Shown: positions 1 to 5,414, counted from the stretch's first letter. The stretch: DNA of 11,718 nucleotides from Oscillospiraceae bacterium (GCA_003453215.1 DMMB01000050.1:1-11718); one strand, 5' to 3'. Made by a program: numbers and translations. Notes: generated from the letters alone by a model not told the origin.

Positions 1-22
1 AGCGACCTTTTTCGACAGGCTG

Positions 23-51
23 AAATTCCCCGGCCAAAGCCGGGGAATTTT
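23..51 (+). terminator. Rho-independent terminator, left edge
   Basis: A perfect 12-bp stem (23-34 with 39-50) closes a four-base loop and runs into TTTT at 48-51. The stem is GC-rich in its middle. It most likely ends a rightward transcript from a gene left of the window. The A-tract on the other side is short, so minus-strand use is less likely. Confidence 0.75.
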
Positions 52-52
52 A

Positions 53-118
53 CTGTGTATTTTCTGTGTACTTTGATTGCAAAAAAGCGCAAAAAACTGG
101 CAATAAACGCAAAGTACA
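53..118. repeat. Short direct and inverted repeats near the left att copy
   Basis: CTGTGTAYTTT occurs twice in tandem (53-63 and 64-74). TGTACTTTG (67-75) is repeated inverted as CAAAGTACA (110-118), with a second inverted pair ATTGC (76-80) / GCAAT (100-104) inside. Clusters of short repeats like this beside an att core can be arm-type recombinase sites, but this is inference; a simple hairpin is equally possible. No gene is visible in 52-147. Confidence 0.4.
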
Positions 119-147
119 AAAAGCCTGAAAACCTGCATAAACAAAGG

Positions 148-173
148 AAAAACCCGCATTTCTGCGGGTTTTT
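148..173. terminator. Bidirectional terminator, probably the original tRNA-Ser terminator
   Basis: An 11-bp stem (148-158 with 163-173) with A5 on one side and T5 on the other can end transcription in both directions. On the minus strand it lies only a few bases beyond the isolated tRNA 3'-end copy at 177-199. Before the element inserted, it would have been the terminator immediately downstream of tRNA-Ser(GCU). It is now about 3.7 kb from that gene. Confidence 0.75.
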
Positions 174-176
174 CTT

Positions 177-199
177 TGGCGGAGATGGAGGGATTTGAA
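177..199 (-). repeat. att site, isolated tRNA-Ser 3'-end copy
   Basis: These 23 bases are identical to 3898-3920, the T-loop-to-CCA end of tRNA-Ser(GCU). Identity stops at base 200 (T here, C in the tRNA). No tRNA body follows. The stop codon of the integrase fragment (200-202) directly abuts the repeat, the arrangement expected at the integrase end of an element. Confidence 0.8.
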
Positions 200-556
200 T
201 TATGTTCCAGATTTTTGCTGATCCCAAAACGCACGGTCAATTTCGTTCAATCGGTTCCGTGCTTCATCGAGCATAGACTGTCGAATGTGGGTGTAGCTGT
301 CCGTAACGGCATAAGACGAGTGCCCCATCATTTCCTGAATTACTCTCGGGTCGATACCGGCTTCCTTGCAGTTGGTCGCGAAGCTGTGCCGTAATTGGTG
401 AAAGGTCGTTGAGCACTGGACATATCCATGACCTTTGCGGGGTTGAGCCATACCGTGTCGGACGCAAAATGCCTGCCAGCCCTTTTCAACCTGATGGCAG
501 CGCAGCAGCGTTTTCCCGTCAAAGGAAAAAACATAATCATTCGGATTGCCGACGAA
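200..556 (-). pseudogene. Tyrosine recombinase (integrase), 5'-truncated
   Basis: Only about the last 118 residues of an integrase, normally near 350-400 residues, remain. Visible are the HQLRH box (HxxR catalytic pair, Arg at bases about 389-391), the following GIDPRVIQEMMGHSS stretch with the conserved GH, and the nucleophile tyrosine in DSYTHIRQS (about 293-295). The N-terminal DNA-binding domains and the first catalytic arginine are absent. The reading frame stays open upstream to 952, but residues coded above about 556 do not look like an integrase and lie opposite a more protein-like plus-strand frame, so the real gene is cut there. The stop codon touches the att repeat. It should be inactive unless helped by another recombinase. 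Confidence 0.8.
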
Positions 557-913
557 TTTTCCGGACAGACTATGGAGGAGGACCTCCTGAAGGTCTGTAC
601 CGTCTGCGGAAAAGACTATGCGGCAGAACGGCAAAAGCGAATAGCACAGGATGCCAGAGCAGACTATGCCAGGCTGAAGGCCGACGCCGGCCGGAAGGGC
701 GATAGGATTATTTATCGTGTGGTGGATGAGATGCTGTATCTGCAGCTCCGGCAGTCTAAACTGCCAATGGCTGCGTTCCCGAAGGACGCCGCTTACAATG
801 TGGCTTTTATGGAAAGCAAGCTGAAACGATACGAACAAATCCTGCGGGAGGCCTCGATGCAGCAGGAGCAGCAGCGAAGGAGCGAACTTCATAACGGAGG
901 CCGGGAAAACTAA
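557..913 (+). pseudogene. Fragment of an unknown charged helical protein, 5'-truncated
   Basis: I do not recognise this protein. The frame gives about 118 residues rich in Lys, Arg, Glu, Ala and Gln, with a CTVCGKDY pair of cysteines near its start and a long helical, possibly coiled-coil end (KLKRYEQILREASMQQEQQ). An ATG lies at 573, but no ribosome binding site precedes it. Upstream the frame runs antisense to the integrase catalytic domain, so the natural 5' end is probably lost. After the TAA at 911-913 the same frame stays open to about 1110, and its first residues still look protein-like (YEQQFLDNIIKRQ), so the stop may be a nonsense mutation. A deletion across two divergent genes would explain the head-to-head fusion with the integrase. 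It could instead be a short intact gene. Confidence 0.4.
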
Positions 914-1068
914 TACGAGCAGCAATTTCTTGATAATATCATAAAAAGGCAACTTTCAACAAGAGACGGACCTCCCGTATTTAATATCCAAGGGAAGGAC
1001 GCAGCCTCCGAAAGACCACGCCCTTGCCCCTGGCAGGAATGGTGCTTTTGTGTTGCCGTAGGTACAGC

Positions 1069-2175
1069 TTACCCGTTCTCGGGGACAAATTTTAAGGTGA
1101 AGACAGAATAATTGCTGCTTTTTTCAGCTCTGGTCGTGCGCTCGGCTACCACAACTCCCGCCTCTGCATCCAAGGTGAAGAAGTTGAGCATCAACGAGTC
1201 CTCCGTCCAGTTTTCAAGATCGGAAGCGGAGAAAACCACCTTCCCTGCGGCGGTATCGTACACCTTCAGGACGAAATCCTGACAGAAAATAATGTATCTG
1301 CCGTCGTAGATATTGCAGTCCACTACACCGGTGCCGACATCGACCTTTTGCGGCTCGGTCTCACCGGCAGCCATGGTATAAAGCTGTTCATCATCAGCCC
1401 ATACCAAACGCTTTCCGTCAAAGGCGTAGTTCTTCGGCTGCGCAGATACCGTCACCAGCTTTTGCTCGGTACCGGTTCCCAGCTGGTAGCCGATGATGTC
1501 AAAGCCGTTATCGACCCGCCGGAGATAGGTGATATAGCCGTTATTGACGGGGAAATCAGAGAACGCCCCGGAAACGATATTGGTGGAGGCAAGCGTGGTG
1601 ATCTCGCCGGTGGCGCAGTTATGGGATTTGAGCACAAGCGGCTTATCATCGGAGACGCCGTTTTCACCGTCGTATTCGGCCCATACCACATAGCGGCTAT
1701 CGGATGACATGGCCTCGATGAACTGATAGCCGGTCGGAGGGGCATACACCGTTTCGGTGCTGCTGCCGGAAAGATCGGTTTTCAGTAAATGCATAGATCT
1801 TTTGCCGCTTTCATCCGGCACCAACCCAAGCCAATAGACCGTGTCACCCACAAGCCTTGCATCAAATGCATAGCCGGAAAGGTTGGTTTCCTGCTGCGAG
1901 ATGAGCTGATAGACGAAGGCGTTGTTATGGGCGGGATCATACCCGGAGCCGTCGCTTTCGATCACAAGCAGCCGGGAGTCATTGTGCGAAGGAATGGCCA
2001 AAAACTGCTTCTGCGGCAGGGAGTATTCCGCTTCCTCCATACGGTAGGCGGCCTGCACCTGCGGCGTGTTATGCGGGTCTGGCGAGGGATCATCTGGCGT
2101 GGGCGGGCTATTTTGACAGGCGCCAAAGCAGCAGATGAATATAAGTGCGAGGATCAAAGATAGTATTTTCTTCAT
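1069..2175 (-). CDS. Lipoprotein with beta-propeller-like domain
   Basis: The product is 368 residues. The start ATG at 2173-2175 has the strong ribosome binding site ATAGGAGG just upstream; an in-frame ATG seven codons earlier would include it and is rejected. The N-terminus is a lipoprotein signal (MKK, a hydrophobic stretch, then FGA before Cys20), so the protein should be lipid-anchored outside the cell membrane. A Pro/Asp-rich linker of about 20 residues follows. The rest shows recurring beta-strand units of the kind DxRYVVWAEYDG, NGYITYLRRVDNG, GKRLVWADDEQLYT and DGRYIIFCQDFVLKVYD, as in TolB/WD40-like or DUF5050-type propellers. Such domains usually bind proteins or glycans; no enzyme motif is visible. 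It follows a frameshifted small gene by 36 bases, probably in one transcript. The exact function is unknown. Confidence 0.8.
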   Translation of the reverse strand: MKKILSLILALIFICCFGACQNSPPTPDDPSPDPHNTPQVQAAYRMEEAEYSLPQKQFLAIPSHNDSRLLVIESDGSGYDPAHNNAFVYQLISQQETNLSGYAFDARLVGDTVYWLGLVPDESGKRSMHLLKTDLSGSSTETVYAPPTGYQFIEAMSSDSRYVVWAEYDGENGVSDDKPLVLKSHNCATGEITTLASTNIVSGAFSDFPVNNGYITYLRRVDNGFDIIGYQLGTGTEQKLVTVSAQPKNYAFDGKRLVWADDEQLYTMAAGETEPQKVDVGTGVVDCNIYDGRYIIFCQDFVLKVYDTAAGKVVFSASDLENWTEDSLMLNFFTLDAEAGVVVAERTTRAEKSSNYSVFTLKFVPENG

Positions 2176-2211
2176 ATAGCCTCCTATCAAATGCAAGCTG
2201 TTCTATTGCGA

Positions 2212-2417
2212 TTACTCCGAACACCAAATAATATTTCCACCGTACCCATTATCCCAGATGGCGTTCAAAACGGTATTGACACTTTCGGTATAGGTGGTAG
2301 AGATGGAGGTATAGTAGTTTGGATCAACAATCCCGATCGTGTTGGATGTTGTATTCAAGGAGTTCGCATTAACGAGTGTTGGTTGGCCGATTTGGTTTGA
2401 TCGTTTAACAACTGCAT
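2212..2417 (-). pseudogene. Small gene upstream of the lipoprotein, apparently frameshifted
   Basis: An ATG at 2415-2417 is preceded by the very good ribosome binding site AAGGGGGTGA, but its frame stops after 20 codons. A second frame of the same strand continues with protein-like sequence (about NQIGQPTLVNANSLNTT, then DPNYYTSISTTYTESVN and IWDNGYGGNIIW) to the TAA at 2212-2214. That second frame has no start codon of its own after an upstream stop. The simplest reading is one gene of about 68 codons with a single-base frameshift soon after MQLLND. The product is rich in Asn, Thr and Ser and has no signal peptide; I do not recognise it. The frameshift could be a sequencing error or programmed. 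The alternative is that only the 20-codon leader is translated. Confidence 0.45.
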
Positions 2418-2582
2418 TGGACTCACCCCCTTCACTTTATATAACCACTTGACGAAAAGAAATGTTACATACCAAACGAGTCTTATTACTGGCGAAACGA
2501 GGGTATATATGACTCTTTACCCGAAGACCATGGATTCCTACACTTTAAGTGCTGTGCAAGTTTGAACAAATAGTGGTGCGTT

Positions 2583-3020
2583 ATGGATAATCACATTGAA
2601 AAGTGTCGAACCAATTTGAATCGTATCCCATCCATTGCGTGGATTGTCATCATTGTAATACTACTTGTGCTAATGATATCGATAAATCGGCAAGAGGCCG
2701 AAAAGCTACCACTGTCACAGTCGGCCGGTTTATACCAATCTGATACGGCAGTGTCAGCAAAAACATATTACAATGCGCAGCTCTTCGCCGATGGAAACTA
2801 TGAGATTTCCCGCGTGGAAAGAAAGGAAGATGGCTCCTCGACAGAGACTGTCATTTCCAAAGGAGTTTATACCGCAATCCCATATGGCTGCTTAATGGAA
2901 GATATTGAGACCGGAAAATGGCAGGCAATCACTCTTGATACGACCGGCTTTTACTGGATTGATCAAGAGTTGAACCAGCTGACACATTTTAGTCAGTATG
3001 CTTCCTATGGAACACCATAA
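2583..3020 (+). CDS. Small membrane-anchored hypothetical protein
   Basis: The product is 145 residues. One hydrophobic helix (about residues 17-34) follows a short charged N-terminus, so the protein is probably anchored in the membrane with the remaining 110 residues outside. That part looks like a small beta-rich domain (GLYQSDTAVSAKTYYNAQLFADGNYEI, WQAITLDTTGFYWI) without recognisable catalytic residues; I do not know the family. No convincing ribosome binding site precedes the ATG, which leaves the start or the expression uncertain. It is visibly more AT-rich than the chromosomal genes to the right, consistent with acquired DNA. It diverges from the frameshifted gene/lipoprotein pair across about 165 bases in which I see no clear promoter. 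Confidence 0.65.
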   Translation: MDNHIEKCRTNLNRIPSIAWIVIIVILLVLMISINRQEAEKLPLSQSAGLYQSDTAVSAKTYYNAQLFADGNYEISRVERKEDGSSTETVISKGVYTAIPYGCLMEDIETGKWQAITLDTTGFYWIDQELNQLTHFSQYASYGTP

Positions 3021-3059
3021 CTAATGTTTGGCCATCAAATGGACTTCTTCCAGCTGAAA

Positions 3060-3107
3060 GAAGATATCATATCTTCCAAGGCCCCCATGCTGGTTTCAGC
3101 ATGGGGG
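3060..3107 (+). repeat. Two adjacent perfect hairpins after the membrane-protein gene
   Basis: GAAGATAT (3060-3067) and ATATCTTC (3069-3076) form a perfect palindrome around one base. Six bases later an 11-bp perfect stem with a GTTT loop follows (3082-3092 with 3097-3107, CCCCCATGCTG arm). No T-tract follows the second stem on either strand, so these are not standard intrinsic terminators. They could protect or end the mRNA of the preceding gene. Confidence 0.55.
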
Positions 3108-3192
3108 TAACAGTTGTAACATGAGCGAAAGATAATGATAGAAAAATCCGGTGTTCAAGTTGAACAAGAAAAGACTGGTATTAATAATAAGC

Positions 3193-3236
3193 GCCTTCCG
3201 GTAGTGGCATCGCATCCGGAAGGCTTCTCTCTTTTC
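3193..3236 (+). terminator. Probable Rho-independent terminator
   Basis: A 9-bp stem GCCTTCCGG (3193-3201) / CCGGAAGGC (3216-3224) with a 14-base loop is followed by the pyrimidine-rich, T-rich run 3225-3236. It would stop rightward transcription just before the independent promoter at 3263. Confidence 0.6.
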
Positions 3237-3262
3237 ATTATTCAACTTAAACAAGAATACCA

Positions 3263-3291
3263 TTGACAACCAATAAATTGTAAGCTAAAAT
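3263..3291 (+). promoter_or_regulatory. Strong sigma-A promoter for a noncoding RNA
   Basis: A perfect -35 TTGACA (3263-3268), a 17-base spacer and -10 TAAAAT (3286-3291) form the best promoter in the window. Transcription would begin near 3298. No credible open reading frame with a ribosome binding site follows; a run of hairpins and a terminator does. Confidence 0.75.
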
Positions 3292-3297
3292 AATAGC

Positions 3298-3488
3298 ATA
3301 AAAGAAAATACACCCTGCGGGGTGGGGAAGGCCGGCAAGCCTTCCGCCACCCATCTTTGTGATCCCAACGCGATCACGCAGACTTTATACACGAGAGTGC
3401 CGTATCTTCGTGCTTATCATAGCACGATGGAATACCAAAAGTCAAGCGTATCGTTTCCACAGAGAACGGGGGCTTGGCTTTTCTTTTT
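3298..3488 (+). ncRNA. Structured noncoding RNA, candidate raiA-motif RNA
   Basis: The roughly 190-nt unit lies between a consensus promoter and a terminator. Visible structure in order: AAAAGAAAA at 3300-3308, complementary to TTTTCTTTT at 3479-3487 (possible closing stem); CACCC-TGCG-GGGTG (3311-3324), which competes with a larger hairpin GGGTGG+GGAAGGC (3320-3332) / GCCTTCC+CCACCC (3339-3352); GTGATC/GATCAC at about 3359-3377; TCGTGCT/AGCACGA in the region 3408-3426; and the terminator stem. From memory, the GGGTGGGGAAGGC and AGTGCCGTATCTTCGTGC stretches resemble raiA-motif RNA, a conserved clostridial RNA of about 200 nt linked to sporulation and aggregation; no search was possible. Unlike the typical case there is no raiA or comFC gene downstream. 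It is not SRP RNA, tmRNA or RNase P by their signature sequences. 6S RNA is the main alternative. That this is an RNA gene is fairly sure; the family is less so. Confidence 0.65.
3437..3488 (+). terminator. Rho-independent terminator of the noncoding RNA
   Basis: AAAAGTCAAGC (3437-3447) pairs with GCTTGGCTTTT (3472-3482), giving 11 pairs with one G-U, and is followed by a T-rich run to 3488. The loop contains a minor CGTT/AACG stem. The T-run can instead pair with the RNA 5' end (3300-3308), so the two folds are mutually exclusive. Confidence 0.65.
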
Positions 3489-3840
3489 GCTCCATGTGTC
3501 AGAACCTTGAAAAAACCATGACCGCGGGCCATGTACCAGATAGCCCGCTGCAACCGGAACCCATTTGCACATGATGGCTCCGGAAGCCCGTTAGTAGAGC
3601 ACAGAACGCTGACGGTGGTATTTTGGCATAGTCGAAGCAGAAAAAGATACCTTTGTTGCCACAAGGAGCTTGCCATGACCCTATCAGCAATAGGAGAGCG
3701 GGCCGGCAGCAGAAACGGGGATGAAAGACAGATCAGGGAAAAGGCGTGTGTTGCGCCGGCGTCCGGATCCTCTGGCCAAACTATTCTGCACCCTGCGACA
3801 CTAAAAAATATTTTCTTACCGCTTTTACGACTTCTTTAGT
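3489..3840. other. Gene-free stretch with small hairpins
   Basis: No convincing gene is visible. Open frames occur on both strands, but they have unnatural composition and no ribosome binding sites. Local stems include GCGGGC/GCCCGC (about 3524-3549), GGCT/AGCC near 3576-3590 and CCTAT/ATAGG near 3680-3694. The stretch may be a degraded gene, a second structured RNA region, or element DNA without function. Confidence 0.5.
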
Positions 3841-3897
3841 TATGCACCATTAGCGGGAGATCACAAATATCTTTGCGATTTCCCGCTATGGTACATA
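3841..3897. repeat. 57-nt near-perfect palindrome at the element's right end
   Basis: The left arm TATGCACCATTAGCGGGA and the right arm TCCCGCTATGGTACATA are complementary apart from one mismatch and one bulged base, and the inner GATCACAAA / TTTGCGATT continues the stem with few mismatches. The apex lies near 3868-3871. The palindrome ends exactly where the 23-bp att repeat begins, directly after the CCA end of tRNA-Ser(GCU). Neither strand has a T-tract after it, so it is not a classic terminator. It could be a recombinase or excision-factor site, a tRNA 3'-processing/termination hairpin, or a small mobile palindrome. Confidence 0.7.
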
Positions 3898-3920
3898 TGG
3901 CGGAGATGGAGGGATTTGAA
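3898..3920 (-). repeat. att site within the 3' end of tRNA-Ser(GCU)
   Basis: This is the right copy of the 23-bp direct repeat (other copy 177-199). It covers the 3' half of the T-loop, the T-stem, the acceptor stem and CCA, so recombination here leaves an intact tRNA. Confidence 0.8.
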
Positions 3921-3987
3921 CCCTCGCGGCACTTTCGCACCCTACTCCCTTAGCAGGGGAGCCCCTTCACCACTTGGGTACATCTCC
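3898..3987 (-). tRNA. tRNA-Ser(GCU)
   Basis: The 90-nt gene reads AGC/AGU codons. The acceptor stem is GGAGATG paired with CATCTCC, the anticodon stem CTCCC/GGGAG encloses loop CTGCTAA with anticodon GCT (plus-strand AGC at 3952-3954), the long variable arm is typical of serine tRNAs, the T-arm contains GGGTTCAAATCCC, and CCA is encoded. It lies 28 bases after the second serine tRNA and is probably co-transcribed with it. Its original terminator seems to be at 148-173, displaced by the integrated element. Confidence 0.95.
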
Positions 3988-4015
3988 AAGGGCTACGAAT
4001 TTCGGTCGGAGGTGT

Positions 4016-4102
4016 TGGCGGAGAGGATGGGATTCGAACCCATGGCTCTATCGAGTCACTGGTTTTCAAGACCAGCTCCTTAAACCGCTCGGACACCTCT
4101 CC
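4016..4102 (-). tRNA. tRNA-Ser(UGA)
   Basis: The 87-nt gene reads UCA and related UCN codons. The acceptor stem is GGAGAGG/CCTCTCC, the anticodon stem CTGGT/ACCAG encloses loop CTTGAAA with anticodon TGA (plus-strand TCA at 4066-4068), and the long variable arm, GGTTCGAATCC T-arm and encoded CCA are present. It is the first gene of a two-tRNA transcript with tRNA-Ser(GCU). Confidence 0.95.
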
Positions 4103-4127
4103 ACGGCTTTATATCGTACTCCAGTAT

Positions 4128-4155
4128 ATTATCATATCGGTGGTGGGTTCGTCAA
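4128..4155 (-). promoter_or_regulatory. Promoter for the two tRNA-Ser genes
   Basis: On the minus strand, -35 TTGACG (4150-4155) and -10 GATAAT (4128-4133) are separated by 16 bases; an overlapping TAATAT would give 18. The distance to the tRNA 5' end at 4102 allows a short leader. It sits in the 67 bases after the spoIID stop codon. Confidence 0.6.
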
Positions 4156-4169
4156 GTGAAAATTTGCTG

Positions 4170-5243
4170 TTATTTTTGCCGGGTGGGGGTAAGGGCTGTT
4201 CCGGTATAGTAATGCAGCAATATTTCCTTGTAGCTTTTTCCCAGCTGCGCCATGTACTGTGCCCCGGCCTGAGAAAGCCCAACGCCATGTCCATAGCCCA
4301 GTACATCAAATGTAAACAGTTCATTTTGATACTCTACGGTAAAGGCGGTGCTGCGCAGCCCCAGCAGGGTGCGTAACTGCTGCCCGGTCAGTACACGGTC
4401 ACCGGCCTGCACTGCCGTAACATATCCCGCTTCGCTGCGGGCGAGGATTTTCAGCCATTCTGCCGGCCTTTGCCCGGTAAGGATGGACTGGGAGGTCAGC
4501 TTTTTCCGCAGTTCGGCAGTGGGAATGGTGACGGTGCTGTGATACCCGGCGGCTTCCTGATCCCAGCGGCTATCGGCGGGAATGAGATAGGGAAGAGAAC
4601 CCTCCCACACATTTCCGGCATCTTCGGTGGTTTGCCCGGCGCTGATGGCAAAATATGCCGCCACAATGGGCTGCCCCTCATAGGTGATGAGATACTGCAT
4701 GGCTTTTTCGGCGGCTTTGGTCACTTTTTGATGATATTCTTTGTAGTGATCGCCCCACATAGTTTTCATGGTATCTTCGGTGATATAGCCCAGCCGCTTG
4801 GAGGGATCGGCCGAAAAATCGGCGCCCTTCAGTTCTTCCGGGGGATCGGCCCGGCGCAGAGCCGCCAGATAGTGCGCATTGGTGTAGGCGGCCATTCCCT
4901 GCGCAATGAGGGCGTCCTCTTCATAGGAGGCCGGCATTTCCGCTGCAATGGCTCCGGCAACATAATCGGCGGCAGGAACTTCTTCTACTTTTCCGGTTGT
5001 TTCATTTAGAATGCGGAAAGTGGGCAGAACCGAGATACTCTCACGCTCGTTTTCATTGGGGGCCTCGGTGCTGTTGGAGGGTTCGCGGCGATCGCCGGGT
5101 AAAATTTGCACCTGCTGCGGATTTTGCCCATCATTTTGCACCAGGCCTGTTCCCAAAGGCGTACCGCTCCACAGCAGCACCAGCAGCGGGATCACCAGCA
5201 TAGCGGCCGCTGCACCGCCCATCAATCCCCAATCGGCTTTCAT
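4170..5243 (-). CDS. spoIID: Stage II sporulation protein D (SpoIID/LytB family)
   Basis: The product is 357 residues. SpoIID is a membrane-anchored lytic transglycosylase that cleaves glycan strands stripped of stem peptides, as part of the SpoIID-SpoIIM-SpoIIP machine driving engulfment of the forespore. The start at 5241-5243 has GGAGGTG six bases upstream; the frame is open for 55 codons further up without another good start. One membrane helix (about residues 7-25) is followed by a linker rich in polar residues. The domain shows the AAEMPASYEEDAL motif with the catalytic Glu near residue 102, NVWEGSLPYL at about 211-220 and GYGHGVGLSQAGA at about 316-328. Where most relatives have AQAxAARTY, this one has AQGMAAYTNAHY, losing the usual Arg. 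A terminator upstream separates it from the sigma-factor operon, so it should have its own promoter, which I could not identify. Confidence 0.9.
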   Translation of the reverse strand: MKADWGLMGGAAAAMLVIPLLVLLWSGTPLGTGLVQNDGQNPQQVQILPGDRREPSNSTEAPNENERESISVLPTFRILNETTGKVEEVPAADYVAGAIAAEMPASYEEDALIAQGMAAYTNAHYLAALRRADPPEELKGADFSADPSKRLGYITEDTMKTMWGDHYKEYHQKVTKAAEKAMQYLITYEGQPIVAAYFAISAGQTTEDAGNVWEGSLPYLIPADSRWDQEAAGYHSTVTIPTAELRKKLTSQSILTGQRPAEWLKILARSEAGYVTAVQAGDRVLTGQQLRTLLGLRSTAFTVEYQNELFTFDVLGYGHGVGLSQAGAQYMAQLGKSYKEILLHYYTGTALTPTRQK

Positions 5244-5361
5244 GGATTTCACCTCCGCGGCAGAAAGAGTAGGACAGCATTCTCGGCAGGCCGACGGTAC
5301 CGCATCGGGGGCTGCCGGGGGAATGTTTGTCCCTTCTACCGGCATCCTATGCAGCAGAAGC

Positions 5362-5398
5362 GCAAAAAATGCAGCGGGGCGATGGCGCGCTCCGCTGC
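5362..5398 (-). terminator. Terminator of the sigma/anti-sigma operon
   Basis: On the minus strand a 7-bp stem GCAGCGG (5392-5398) / CCGCTGC (5371-5377) with a 14-base GC-rich loop is followed by ATTTTTTG (5363-5370). It lies 17 bases after the stop of the anti-sigma-like gene and ahead of spoIID. Confidence 0.75.
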
Positions 5399-5414
5399 TT
5401 AAGGGCAACAGGTT

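Larger units (their letters stand above)
177..3897. mobile_element. Decayed integrative element in tRNA-Ser(GCU)
   Basis: The segment lies between two identical 23-bp direct repeats, one being the 3' end of the intact tRNA-Ser gene and the other an isolated copy next to a tyrosine-recombinase fragment. This matches the known outcome of tyrosine-recombinase integration at a tRNA 3' end, in which the element restores the tRNA at one end and leaves a partial copy at the other. The integrase is truncated and no relaxase, replication or phage structural gene is recognisable, so the element is a remnant. Its cargo is a lipoprotein, a small membrane protein, a frameshifted small gene and a noncoding RNA unit. 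Later insertions or deletions inside it cannot be excluded. Confidence 0.7.

Noticed and set aside
557..952. N-terminal 130 codons of the 250-codon minus-strand integrase frame
   Set aside because: This part does not resemble integrase N-terminal domains and lies opposite a more protein-like plus-strand frame, so it was left out of the integrase call.
3374..3676. 100-codon minus-strand frame crossing the RNA region
   Set aside because: It has no ribosome binding site, unusual composition, and runs antisense through the promoter-to-terminator RNA unit. It is best explained as a chance frame.
3531..3839. 102-codon plus-strand frame
   Set aside because: Composition is Arg/Ser-rich without a recognisable domain, and no ribosome binding site precedes the start.
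4016..4038. Third copy of the att repeat at the 3' end of tRNA-Ser(UGA)
   Set aside because: Similarity to the 23-bp repeat is only that expected between two serine tRNA genes; several bases differ.
5244..5361. Sigma-E type promoter ahead of spoIID
   Set aside because: CATAGGAT near the expected place has no -35 element at proper spacing, so it was not annotated, although sporulation control is likely from the gene family.
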